The notes under the pieces were generated by a model. The model was not told the DNA's origin, searched no databases, and worked only from the letters and a program-made list of their open reading frames with translations. The position numbers and the translations under genes are program-made. A stretch of DNA of 45,600 nucleotides, taken from an uncultured euryarchaeote. GTDB lineage: Archaea > Thermoplasmatota > Poseidoniia > Poseidoniales > Poseidoniaceae. Where the stretch lies: the NCBI GenBank assembly GCA_937894115.1, contig CALBFP010000152.1:1-45600 (forward strand), written 5' to 3'. Shown here piece by piece: positions 7,716 through 16,767 of this stretch (the first letter of the stretch is position 1; each line of letters starts with the position of its first letter).

Positions 7716-9755
7716 TCAAAGACCGTGCAGTTCCTTGGACTTGTCATTACTCCAGTGGTAACACAATCGGAGTAGATTTAGATAATGTCCTTGACCGTCT
7801 TTTGTCATCTTCTCGTGAAGCGGTTCGTTGGTCATGAACATATCTCCCCAGACGTTTGCAGAGGTTCCCTTTTTGCCTTTTGGAAGGTCGAATACTTCGT
7901 TTGTTGTTGGTTCTAACAAGTTCTTCCAGACAATAGCAGGGTTGACAGCCATCGTTACCTCTACAATAATCTCATCTTCGTTTAGACCGGTTCCAGTTTG
8001 CCATGATTCTTCACCCATGTCGGCCAAGAACGGGAGACACAAGTCAATGATGGAAAGACCCGTCATTGGATCAGCACCGGTCATTTGGGCGTAAGCTTCT
8101 CGCATTCTTCCACGATCAGCACCACGTGCGCCAGTAATGGTTCGCAATTTGTCAATGGATGTTGGAACGAGGAATCGAATGTCTGTGTAATAGACAAGCG
8201 CTTGTTCACTGCTACCAGCAGGGGCAAAGATGTGTGAGAACGGCTGTGCACCTCCACTTTCACCGAGCATATCCATCGGGAACAACGTCTTGAGGGCGTT
8301 TGTAGCGACGGATTGTACAACTCTTCGAATAAGTCGCTCTGGTGCAGCAGAGACATCGTTAAACGATTCCATGTATTCATCAAGATTCAAAATATCGTAC
8401 CCACGAACTGCGAGGATGGAATGGACGTTTGGTCCAAGAATCTTATCTCCCCCAATCATTGCTTGACTGATCCAGCGTGCTCCCTTTGCGAAATCACTTG
8501 CTGTAACGAGATCGGCATATGCTTTGAACCGTCGAGCTACACGGTTCATGAAGTCCGCTTGATCGAGTTTCGTGAAAACCGTTGCAGCATAATTGGATTT
8601 GAGCGCATGGTCAGCAACCTGGCTTGCATTAACACACGTCAACAAATTACCCTGGTCGTGAGGATAGAGCAACAGACGACGTCGCTTTGCAGCGCCACCA
8701 AGCGATCCGACTTTCGGATCAGTGAGTAGGTATCCAAGACATGCCGTGACTTCGAACAATCGTGCATACTTGTCTTCATCACTTGCATTCTTGATCCACT
8801 CATCAAGTCCGGGTTCGATACAATGGAATTCAAGCGGAACCATTTCAGAACCTGCTCCGAACATTTGTCGAACGGTTGAGGATGACATCATGCCCATTAT
8901 GGTGTAAAGTGAGGTTTTTCCCGTTGTTAGGTACACGTCAGTAATTCCTTCTTCGCCAAACGAAATACGTCGATCAGGCAAATTGACGAGAAGATTGAAT
9001 GAGGTGGCCGTATCTCTGTTTCCATCAACTGCTGGATGAATCCAGGTTGTCGGTTTTGTCATTAAATATCCACTCGCATCTTTTCCGAACCCTGCTGGCG
9101 AATAACGAATCCATCCCAAACGGTTGTTGAAAGCAACACCACGATGCATCAACGACGGATAGTATACCTTGTCCTGCGGGTCCGAATCTGGAACCACACC
9201 ACGGTGGCCCAATCCCCAAAGGATGGGCTCCCACTCAGAAACGCCTTCACTTTCGCCTCCATCTCCAAGGAAGGGGTGAGACGGTGCAACGGTTTCACCC
9301 GTCAACATTGAACCGCCAAGCCTTTCCTCATCTCCTGTTGAACAGAAGAAGAAGGTCTGCGTAGTCACCAATTGTTTCGGTGTCCACATGTTTGCGTTGA
9401 CAACCGTTTTTTGCTTCAAGAAATCAGAAAGTGTACTGATTCGGCGCTCAAACTTAAATCGTTCAGATTCAATCCATGTGGAACCAAGAATCAGATTTGT
9501 GTTCAATAGTTTAGGTCGTCCAGGCCCGATATACCTCGAACGTGGATCACCTTTCGTATCATCCGTTTCATGAATTGGTTCCCAAGGGCCTTCCGTTGGA
9601 ATGTATTTTAGAAACTCTTCATGGTCAAAAGGCATTTTTTGTGCGTCTTTAACACTGTCTTCAACCTTATCCATCAATTGAACGTATGTTTCAGTTGGTG
9701 TTATTCTTCCACTCTCTTTGAATTGTTTATGCGATACTGCACGGTGTTCCCACAT
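7716..9755 (-). CDS. 679-residue soluble protein of unknown family
   Basis: A large (about 75 kDa) protein with no signal peptide and no transmembrane helix. I recognise no catalytic motif. There is a Gly-rich stretch near residue 370 (GSLGGAAKRRRLLLYP) and a conserved-looking SGYLMTKPTTWIHPAVDG segment near 230-247, and the protein has a normal globular composition rather than low complexity. ATG 9755 is firmly placed by GAGGTGA 6 nt upstream; the ribosome site overlaps the stop of the preceding gene, so the two are translationally linked. It is the last gene of the operon with the 8-9 TM protein, the M28 lipoprotein and the acidic-tailed membrane protein, and may act on the inner side of that assembly. 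Function unknown. Confidence 0.85.
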   Translation of the reverse strand: MWEHRAVSHKQFKESGRITPTETYVQLMDKVEDSVKDAQKMPFDHEEFLKYIPTEGPWEPIHETDDTKGDPRSRYIGPGRPKLLNTNLILGSTWIESERFKFERRISTLSDFLKQKTVVNANMWTPKQLVTTQTFFFCSTGDEERLGGSMLTGETVAPSHPFLGDGGESEGVSEWEPILWGLGHRGVVPDSDPQDKVYYPSLMHRGVAFNNRLGWIRYSPAGFGKDASGYLMTKPTTWIHPAVDGNRDTATSFNLLVNLPDRRISFGEEGITDVYLTTGKTSLYTIMGMMSSSTVRQMFGAGSEMVPLEFHCIEPGLDEWIKNASDEDKYARLFEVTACLGYLLTDPKVGSLGGAAKRRRLLLYPHDQGNLLTCVNASQVADHALKSNYAATVFTKLDQADFMNRVARRFKAYADLVTASDFAKGARWISQAMIGGDKILGPNVHSILAVRGYDILNLDEYMESFNDVSAAPERLIRRVVQSVATNALKTLFPMDMLGESGGAQPFSHIFAPAGSSEQALVYYTDIRFLVPTSIDKLRTITGARGADRGRMREAYAQMTGADPMTGLSIIDLCLPFLADMGEESWQTGTGLNEDEIIVEVTMAVNPAIVWKNLLEPTTNEVFDLPKGKKGTSANVWGDMFMTNEPLHEKMTKDGQGHYLNLLRLCYHWSNDKSKELHGL

Positions 9756-9766
9756 TTTCTTTCACC

Positions 9767-10312
9767 TCAAAATTTCTTCTTTTTTACTGGAGCTTTCTTT
9801 TCCGCTTCAGGGGCTTCACTATCATCAGATACTTCGCCTTCATCTTCGGGCACTTCTTCCTCTTCTTCAATGCTATCCCCATCTTCAGTAGAATCCTGTT
9901 CCTGACCTTCTTGGTCGGAATCTTCTACTCCGGAGTCATCAATTTCTTCTTCTGATGACTCTTCATCCTCCATTAAACCATCAACGACTTCATCGATTTC
10001 TTCATCTTCGACGGGGTCTGGAAGTTCATTTTCATTGCTCTGCTCCCTTGGAATCATGAGTTGAAGAATAAGACCCAACGTTCCTGCAACCGCACCCAAT
10101 CCTATGATTAATCCGTTGTTAGTGCGTTGATTATCGTCTGGATCACTGTTTGTTTCCATTCCTGTTACTGGAGGAACTTCATTCCCAACAACATTCGTTA
10201 CAATTTCTACTGCAGACCATGCTGCGAAAACAAGCAAGATTATTGAGACTAAATTTGCGGTTGATGCATTCGCTTTAACCCAATTTATGAAGGGGGTTTG
10301 ACCATCTTCCAT
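9767..10312 (-). CDS. Two-helix membrane protein with long acidic tail
   Basis: About 181 residues. ATG 10312 has AGGAGG 4 nt upstream, so the 21 extra residues of the longer frame (to 10375) are rejected. Two transmembrane helices (about residues 20-42 and 64-86) are joined by a polar loop. They are followed by about 90 residues that are mostly Asp, Glu and Ser, ending in a basic patch (EKKAPVKKKKF). The tail is probably disordered and cytoplasmic and could bind basic partners or cations. It lies between the M28 lipoprotein gene (62 bp away) and the 679-aa gene (11 bp away) in one operon. A membrane adaptor or scaffold for the 679-residue protein is the simplest idea; nothing in the sequence proves it. 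Confidence 0.8.
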   Translation of the reverse strand: MEDGQTPFINWVKANASTANLVSIILLVFAAWSAVEIVTNVVGNEVPPVTGMETNSDPDDNQRTNNGLIIGLGAVAGTLGLILQLMIPREQSNENELPDPVEDEEIDEVVDGLMEDEESSEEEIDDSGVEDSDQEGQEQDSTEDGDSIEEEEEVPEDEGEVSDDSEAPEAEKKAPVKKKKF

Positions 10313-10374
10313 ACCGCCTCCTCGCGACGTTTGCATATAACTTGTGTGCTTCAAGAAAGGGAAAAATTCCTTCA

Positions 10375-12144
10375 TTAAGCATCTAAGTAAGCGTTTCTAA
10401 TTGGATCTTCGTCAAGGTGGAAGAAGGAATACGTAGCCCACCATGTAATGGTATCCAGAGCATCAACAAGATTGCTTGTCCCAGTTTGCTCTTCTCCGTA
10501 ATCTTTTCCTGTTGTATCCATCCAATCAATCATTTCATCCACCGTGTCACACGTTTGATGGTAGCACCAATAACCGTCCACAAGGCCACCAAAGCCCATA
10601 GTTACTGTTCCGAGGTTGTCTTGGAATGTGGCGTGGTCAGAACGAGCAGTGGTGTCTTCGTAAACGATGATTTCAGGCCGATCTTTCGCCATCCAATCAT
10701 CAACTTTCCAGGTTTCCGCATCGTACCCTTCACCCAACAATGGCGACATTTGTTCTTCAACACCGATGGCATCAGAACCAATCCACATGGCAAGGCCAAC
10801 CATCCCTGGTTGATTCATGACATCGTGGTCGAGGCTTGGGCCGATATACACACGCATCGGCCATACTTCCTCATCTTTTGGATAACCATCAGGATCGACC
10901 TGTGGTTGAGGGTCGCAGTTACCGTCACCACCACCATGCCCATCTCCACAAGGGGCACCTCCGCCGCCTGGCCAGTTTACTCCAGCCATGTCCAAATTTA
11001 CATAGTTCGTAACTTCCACATTTGGATTGTCTTCTTTTACCCAGTAATCGGTCCAAAAATCACTTCCGCGTTTTCCACCTTCTTCACCTGACCAGAGACA
11101 GAAAACCATGGTGTTGCGAGTGCTGTAATCCGCCATCGCTTCAGCCACTGTTAAGACCATACTCGTTCCAGCAGTGTTGTCGTAAGCACCTACACGAGTA
11201 CCGTATGTCCGGCCAAAGATGTGCGGATCCAACATACCACCATTAATCGGTGGAGCGATGTCAAAATGAGCGCCAAAAACCATCCATTTATCGCGATCGA
11301 CTTCACCCCAGCGATAGCCGCATACATTGTACGCCTCTGGATTTTGTGAACCAGTCATTAACGAATCGTACACAAATCTCTGCGTAATGACTTCTAACCC
11401 AAAATTCTCCATCGTTTGGATCAGGTATTGAGCTGCATCCTCATAGGCAAGGTTGCCTTGCCCCGCCCATCGATCAAGATATCCTACAGCACCGTCTCCG
11501 AGGTCGGTAACATCAGGAGTTTCATCAGACATGACATTGATGTAGTTGAAAACGGTTCTTCCATCAACCATACCCGTAGAATGTCGACCACCCTCGTCCT
11601 CAGTAAACCCAGGTGCTTGTTGTCGCTGCACTGTGAGCAGAACTACTGTAACTTCACCACCGTTCATCGTTGCAGGACGAACATTATCAATTGTCCCATT
11701 TTCTCCATTGACACGTTCCAATCCTTGCGCGTTACTGTCTGTAAAGCCACTGCGTTGCCACCATGTTTTCCAGGATTCATCAAGGTTCCGAACCGGCCAA
11801 TTTTCACGACCATACTCACCGAGTAAAACAACGGCCGTATCGGTACGTGGTGGTGCCAACACCGTCAAAAGAATGTCTTCTCCTGCTTTTACATCCACTA
11901 CGGTAGAATTCTGAACAAACCCCGTATCTTTATTCAGAATCAAGTAGGGAACATATGCAGAAAGATCTCTGTCAGCAGAAATCGTCACACCTTGAAAAAT
12001 TCCTCCAATTAATACTTCAGGCGTGATAACAACATCTCCCGTTCGAATCAATGCAGAGTTGTCATCCTCGCCAAAACAACCGGATAATGGGGCAAGCAGC
12101 ATTACACAGACCAGACCAATAGCCCGCACAATCTCCTTCCTCAT
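10375..12144 (-). CDS. M28 family zinc peptidase lipoprotein, copy 1
   Basis: A secreted, lipid-anchored aminopeptidase-like protein. The N-terminus has a basic start, a hydrophobic stretch and a lipobox LSGC (C23). The M28 zinc ligands are clear: H293-x-D295 (GAHFDIAPP), the bridging Asp in GAYDNTAGTS, the catalytic Glu pair in WSGEEGG, the Asp of NLDMAG, and His of ARSDHATF. At about 390-410 there is a Gly/Asp-rich insertion with two cysteines (APCGDGHGGGDGNC) absent from the second copy at 41900. Residues 30-200 form an N-terminal domain shared with that copy (VNWP-like ENWPVRNLDESWKTWW). It lies 74 bp downstream of the 8-9 TM gene in the same direction. Likely role: digestion of peptides outside the cell or processing of surface proteins. 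Confidence 0.92.
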   Translation of the reverse strand: MRKEIVRAIGLVCVMLLAPLSGCFGEDDNSALIRTGDVVITPEVLIGGIFQGVTISADRDLSAYVPYLILNKDTGFVQNSTVVDVKAGEDILLTVLAPPRTDTAVVLLGEYGRENWPVRNLDESWKTWWQRSGFTDSNAQGLERVNGENGTIDNVRPATMNGGEVTVVLLTVQRQQAPGFTEDEGGRHSTGMVDGRTVFNYINVMSDETPDVTDLGDGAVGYLDRWAGQGNLAYEDAAQYLIQTMENFGLEVITQRFVYDSLMTGSQNPEAYNVCGYRWGEVDRDKWMVFGAHFDIAPPINGGMLDPHIFGRTYGTRVGAYDNTAGTSMVLTVAEAMADYSTRNTMVFCLWSGEEGGKRGSDFWTDYWVKEDNPNVEVTNYVNLDMAGVNWPGGGGAPCGDGHGGGDGNCDPQPQVDPDGYPKDEEVWPMRVYIGPSLDHDVMNQPGMVGLAMWIGSDAIGVEEQMSPLLGEGYDAETWKVDDWMAKDRPEIIVYEDTTARSDHATFQDNLGTVTMGFGGLVDGYWCYHQTCDTVDEMIDWMDTTGKDYGEEQTGTSNLVDALDTITWWATYSFFHLDEDPIRNAYLDA

Positions 12145-12218
12145 AACCCCACGGAGAAGACCCTACATCTCAATACTTTGCTTGTTAAATCATGAGTGAG
12201 GCCAACCAATAGACCCAT

Positions 12219-13592
12219 TCACTCTTCTTCGAGCATGCGTTTTTCATCGTACCAAAGCTCGAGGTATTCGACCCGTTTTTCATCCAAGTGAAGTGTCTTA
12301 GCTTGCAGATTCAGGAACTTACGAGCTTCGTCGGTCACAGCCCCCTCTTCACGAGCGATTTCAAATGCTTCCAAATACGTGCTCTCAGCAGATGTGAAAG
12401 CCTCCGGCATCAAACGGTTGGAAAAATTGTTGATAATGGAATAGATGGGTTTTCTCAAAACCACTAACGGAGCACCGACCACAACACCTCCGACCCAACC
12501 AGAACCGCCAAGTCTTGATTCAACCAATTCCGATGCAATTACGAGCAAAAGAGCCCCAAAAGTTGCAAAGATGGCTGTACTGAATGTTTTTCTTAACTTT
12601 TCATCAATACCTAATACCTCGTTCTTCAATATGGCGTATGTGAACATCGTACCTTCAAACAAACCAGCGAACAAAGCACTGAAGAGAAAACCGTACAGCC
12701 CATAGAAGTAGAATTTCATGCGATTGTTCATTTCAACTTCCAATAAATCTGCTGAGTTGAATTGACCGTACTCATAAGTTATGTAAATCATGAAAAACAA
12801 CATCGATCCTTGGAAGAAGGTTTTTCCACCGAATCCAAGAACCAAAGCTCTTGCTTCAGATGACCTTTGACGTGCTTCCTCATTTTCTTCATCCTCTTCC
12901 AACCCTTTCTGCACTTTTCGCATAAACCCAAGTGCGATGAATGCTGTAATTACTGGCATCATCAACAACAACCGTCCAAGATCGGTTTGTTCCACGGTAA
13001 TGAAATCATAAGGTGCGTATTGCTCCAAACAATTTCCTTCGTAATCGTTTTCACCGTATGATGCCGTTACAACCGCATCCCCTTCTCCACTACCTTCCTG
13101 ACATTCGATGTGAAGGGAACCAGCAAAGGTCTCATGCACACCTCCAGAAGACACAATTGCTACCGAAATGATTGCAACCGAAAGCACCGGTAGAGCCCAA
13201 AACAGATTTTTCTTTATGACGTCTTTCGACATGAATTTCAAAAAACGAACGGGATAAAACGACGATAATGAAAGATACATCAAAATCGACAACAAACACA
13301 TCGTGTAATAGACCACTCTCCAGTGCTGAACGTAGGGGAGTGTTTCTGGTCCAAAGGGGTAAATCGCGTACCATGTTACAATCGTTTTCAAACCCTCAAC
13401 AAACAACATCAGAGACATAAACCTGTTTTCGGGCGAATCAGGTCTTGCCCGATAAATCATGGTCGCCAATGTGAATAAAAACAACAGTGTAATCAACGAC
13501 AAAACCGCATGTATGATGCCGACACCGACCCATGCAAATTGAAAATCAATGTTCCGTATTGAGTCGAAATACCAGTCCAGTGTTTCGCTCAT
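12219..13592 (-). CDS. 8-9 TM membrane protein with TerB-like tail, copy 1
   Basis: About 457 residues. Four transmembrane helices, a loop of about 60 residues with cysteines (presumably outside), then four or five more helices and a soluble C-terminal tail of about 75 residues. The stretch LFEGTMFTYAILKNEVLGID resembles the end of 7TM histidine-kinase sensor domains (AYAILRYRLFDID-like), but no kinase follows. The tail (EIAREEGAVTDEARKFLNLQAKTLHL) resembles TerB-type helical domains. It is clearly paralogous to the protein at 43544 (shared ENRFMSLML, RVVYY, GIDEKLRK, RLMPEAFT). ATG 13592 with GAGGG upstream is chosen; GTG 13619 is an alternative. It is the first gene of a four-gene operon and pairs with the M28 lipoprotein. 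A surface sensor or permease is possible. Confidence 0.83.
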   Translation of the reverse strand: MSETLDWYFDSIRNIDFQFAWVGVGIIHAVLSLITLLFLFTLATMIYRARPDSPENRFMSLMLFVEGLKTIVTWYAIYPFGPETLPYVQHWRVVYYTMCLLSILMYLSLSSFYPVRFLKFMSKDVIKKNLFWALPVLSVAIISVAIVSSGGVHETFAGSLHIECQEGSGEGDAVVTASYGENDYEGNCLEQYAPYDFITVEQTDLGRLLLMMPVITAFIALGFMRKVQKGLEEDEENEEARQRSSEARALVLGFGGKTFFQGSMLFFMIYITYEYGQFNSADLLEVEMNNRMKFYFYGLYGFLFSALFAGLFEGTMFTYAILKNEVLGIDEKLRKTFSTAIFATFGALLLVIASELVESRLGGSGWVGGVVVGAPLVVLRKPIYSIINNFSNRLMPEAFTSAESTYLEAFEIAREEGAVTDEARKFLNLQAKTLHLDEKRVEYLELWYDEKRMLEEE

Positions 13593-13740
13593 AACCCTCG
13601 CTTTGTCCTGAACCTCCACATGAAAAAGGTTAACCCATCTTTACTGTTTTAGAATACAGATTTTTTACAGTGGACGCGCAGTTCCACCGACCAATGAACA
13701 CCAATCGGACCAAATGTGTTCATGACGCCGTTTTGAACCA

Positions 13741-14280
13741 TTACTTCCATTTGACAGAACAGCCAATGGCATCCGTGATTTGTACCGGCGGCGTTTGACC
13801 AGAGAGCATGGCGTCAATAGCATCTTTGAGCTCACTTGTCTTCACCTTTGTAGGGTCTCGAGGGTTGTCGTCCATACGTCCATGATAGACAACGGTGGCA
13901 TTGGAGTCTAGGAGGAAAAATTCAGGTGTACGTTTCGCTCCCCAGGCGGCAGCGACTTCTTGCGTTTCGTCATACAAGTAGGCATACGGCATTTCCTTTT
14001 CAGATCTTTTTACCATATTTTCAAATGAATCGGATGGATAGTTTTCAGCGTCATTGGCGCTAATCCCAATAAACCCAATTTTGTTCAATTTGCAATATTC
14101 AGCCATATTGTTCAATCGATCGACACTTGCCACAACATAAGGGCAATGATTGCATTCAAACACAACCACACACCCTTTCTCCATGAGTGAATTTTCTAAG
14201 GATTGGATTTGGTTACCCACATTTTGGTTAGCATTTTTTAAATTGAATTCCGGAGCCTTATCACCTATATTGAGTCCCAT
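13741..14280 (-). CDS. Thioredoxin-fold redoxin (AhpC/TSA-like)
   Basis: A 179-residue thiol protein of the TlpA/AhpC-like superfamily. The N-terminus GDKAPEFNL is the usual redoxin start; the active site is ECNHCPYV (C-x2-C, about residues 48-55), where most thioredoxins have WCGPC. cis-Pro is in RTPEFFLL, and the C-terminus carries GCSVKWK, typical of a subgroup of predicted cytoplasmic redoxins. No signal peptide. ATG 14280 has AAGGGG 6 nt upstream. It is followed downstream by the TM gene's promoter region and preceded by the TPR gene 42 bp away, in the same direction. Likely a peroxide or disulfide reductase; substrate not predictable. Confidence 0.87.
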   Translation of the reverse strand: MGLNIGDKAPEFNLKNANQNVGNQIQSLENSLMEKGCVVVFECNHCPYVVASVDRLNNMAEYCKLNKIGFIGISANDAENYPSDSFENMVKRSEKEMPYAYLYDETQEVAAAWGAKRTPEFFLLDSNATVVYHGRMDDNPRDPTKVKTSELKDAIDAMLSGQTPPVQITDAIGCSVKWK

Positions 14281-14322
14281 AAATACCCCTTGTTGAGCCG
14301 ATAGATAGGTGTTCGCCTGTGT

Positions 14323-16593
14323 TTACATGCTCGCAAGATATTGCTCGCACTCTTGCAAACGCTGTCGGGCAAGTTGGTGATCGGATTCAATTGCAAGAAC
14401 GCCCCTCCATGCAGCTGAAGCTTGCTCTATGTTTTTGCTTGCGTGATGTATTGCCGCTACTTGAAGACGGACCTCAATATTACTTCCATCGGCTCGTATT
14501 GCGGCCTCAAAATCACTGAGCGCCGCTTCGTATTTATCCCATGCAAGATACAACATACCCCGTTGATGCCAAGCTTCAGCGTAGTCAGGCGCCAAACGCA
14601 ATGCTTCGTTTATTGGGCCCTCAGCCCTTTCAGGCCGATCGAGGGCGAGATAGCATGCACCGAGTTTTGTCAGTGCTTGATGGTGATGGGGCGCTTTTTC
14701 CAACACCGCCATGAAACCTTCCTTTGCTTCCTCCCACTCCCCTAATCGAGATTGAGCATCTGCGAGTGCAAAAACTGCAACTGTAAGTTCCGGAGCCAGT
14801 GACAACAATATGTCTGCATCGTCCTTTGCTTCTAGAGGTTGGTCTAGAGTGAGGTAGCAATTGATTCGATTAAGTCGGGCACGAATGTGTTTTGGATCCG
14901 CGTTTAACGTTTCAGAATACATTGCTATTGCACGAGAAGGGTCGCCTAATTTAATGGCGATGTTACCACGGACATAGGAAATTCTTGATCCACTTCCTTG
15001 AATTTCGGCAGCATCGATGTATCGTGATGCAGCATGAACATCATCGAGGTCTATTGCTAGCATCGCAGACTCAATTGAGCAAGAAGAGTCGGTATCGCCG
15101 AGAAGACGACGCGCTCGAGCAAGCGATTCCCCTGCCTCATCGAGGTTTTTGAGAAGACGCTGAGTTCGAGCAAGGCCAAGCCACGCAACACCCATTTCTC
15201 GATTGAGTTGAAGAGCTGCTTGGAACGACTCGATTGCCGAGCCCAACAGACGTTGGTCCGTTTCTCCTGTTCCATCTCTGCGTCGGTCGGCACGAGCAAG
15301 ATGCAAACGCCCTTCGACGATGTGGAGTTGTGGATGGTCAACCATTGAAGGCGTATTGTCCAACAGCCCTTGTGCGACCTCGAGACGCCCCTCAGAGAGC
15401 CGCCGAGAAGCAACAACACTCCTCAATTCAGCATCCATTGGATGCTTCTCTATTGCTTTTTCAAGAGAGGTTTCAGCAGCCATTACATCTCCTGTTTCAG
15501 CAAGAAGGTCGGCTTTCAAAACAATAAGTTGAGAGCCCCCACAATCGAGTGCTACTGCATGTGTTGCGGCTTTCAACGCTTCTTTTTCTCGCCCTTGTTT
15601 CATGCTTAACAAAACAGCCCGTAGCGCCCATGCTTCGCCAACTTGGCGATCCAAATTCAAACAACTATCAACCGCATCAAGTGCGCGCTCATTCTCTTCA
15701 GCTTCATGCAACAATTGAGCGTATTGAAGCCAATAGTCTGGCTTTGAATTATCCTCAGCAAGGGCTTGTTCAATTGCGTCAATCGCTTCATTTGAGGATC
15801 CTGCCCGCTGTCGCAATCCTGCGAGTAGTGAACGGTCAGCTGGCGTGTCTAAACCAAGTGCTTCCAATCTTCGAACGTCCTTTTCAGCTTCTCCATCACC
15901 GTTCTGGACAAGAAGATGTGCATGGCTTCTCAAGAGGTCAGGATTGTCTGGATCAATTCGTAATTGCGCATCAAGCCAATGCAAACGAAGCACATCATCG
16001 GATTTCCAGAGCGCAATGGTTTCCAATCCCTTCAGTACCGTAACATTCCCTGGTAGTGCTTGATGCGCAGCTCCAAAAGCATCCTCTGCCCATTTCAAAT
16101 TTTTTAGATGTAGAGCACACAAGCCAACCTGCAAGGATTGCCGTCCGTTTAGATTGAGTTTCGAAACGGTCATCTCCAAACCGTCAAGAATTTTGAACAA
16201 TCGAGATGCCATTTCAGATTGCATGGGTGAGAGCGATGCATCATCCTGTAATGAAATGGAAGAGAAAACAGCATCGAGTGCATCGACTACATTCGGTGAA
16301 GCAACACCATTTCGCTCAAGCTCAGTGATTGTTAGAAAAGCACGGATGCCGTGATCAACTTCAGGTTGAGTGGATCGCATTGCTGAGACGAGTGTGTCGT
16401 AATGATCGATTTTCCTTTGCAGGACAAGCAATGCATCACTGGTTTGTTTTGCATGCGCTCCTTGGGATTCTGACAAAACAAGAGTTCGATCTGAAACGTT
16501 CTGCAATGCTGTTCTGGCATGGTGTAAATTCCAAGAAAGAATTGCAATCGTACCAATCGATAAACCAACGATGAGGATGGAAATAGGTTCCAT
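14323..16593 (-). CDS. Membrane-anchored TPR protein
   Basis: A 756-residue protein with one N-terminal transmembrane helix (about residues 4-22) and then a short helical linker. The rest is essentially continuous tetratricopeptide repeats. Typical units such as PHHHQALTKLGACYLALDRP and AEAWHQRGMLYLAWDKYEAA near the C-terminus match the 34-residue TPR consensus (W-x2-L-G-x2-Y...A...F-x2-A...P). Such solenoids act as protein-protein scaffolds. The C-terminus ends in EQYLASM. No ribosome site precedes ATG 16593; an ACATAAAGG element about 27-35 nt upstream suggests a leaderless message. The redoxin gene follows. The divergently transcribed neighbour encodes another large scaffold-like protein. 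Confidence 0.88.
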   Translation of the reverse strand: MEPISILIVGLSIGTIAILSWNLHHARTALQNVSDRTLVLSESQGAHAKQTSDALLVLQRKIDHYDTLVSAMRSTQPEVDHGIRAFLTITELERNGVASPNVVDALDAVFSSISLQDDASLSPMQSEMASRLFKILDGLEMTVSKLNLNGRQSLQVGLCALHLKNLKWAEDAFGAAHQALPGNVTVLKGLETIALWKSDDVLRLHWLDAQLRIDPDNPDLLRSHAHLLVQNGDGEAEKDVRRLEALGLDTPADRSLLAGLRQRAGSSNEAIDAIEQALAEDNSKPDYWLQYAQLLHEAEENERALDAVDSCLNLDRQVGEAWALRAVLLSMKQGREKEALKAATHAVALDCGGSQLIVLKADLLAETGDVMAAETSLEKAIEKHPMDAELRSVVASRRLSEGRLEVAQGLLDNTPSMVDHPQLHIVEGRLHLARADRRRDGTGETDQRLLGSAIESFQAALQLNREMGVAWLGLARTQRLLKNLDEAGESLARARRLLGDTDSSCSIESAMLAIDLDDVHAASRYIDAAEIQGSGSRISYVRGNIAIKLGDPSRAIAMYSETLNADPKHIRARLNRINCYLTLDQPLEAKDDADILLSLAPELTVAVFALADAQSRLGEWEEAKEGFMAVLEKAPHHHQALTKLGACYLALDRPERAEGPINEALRLAPDYAEAWHQRGMLYLAWDKYEAALSDFEAAIRADGSNIEVRLQVAAIHHASKNIEQASAAWRGVLAIESDHQLARQRLQECEQYLASM

Positions 16594-16767
16594 TATCTGT
16601 TTAGTTGTTCAACTGCCTTTATGTTCTGCGGTCTTTGAGGACCTTCAAACCCAGTTTTTTGAACCTCTTGGAACTCACCAAAAGCCGCCAATATTGCTCG
16701 AATTTGTGAAAATTACGGCTCACATTGAAATCCTATGCGGGGATATCGAACATTTGAGGAGAGGGGC

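Noticed and set aside
10417-11091. 224-codon frame antisense to the M28 peptidase
   Set aside because: No ribosome site, cysteine/histidine-rich random composition, and full overlap with conserved M28 motifs.
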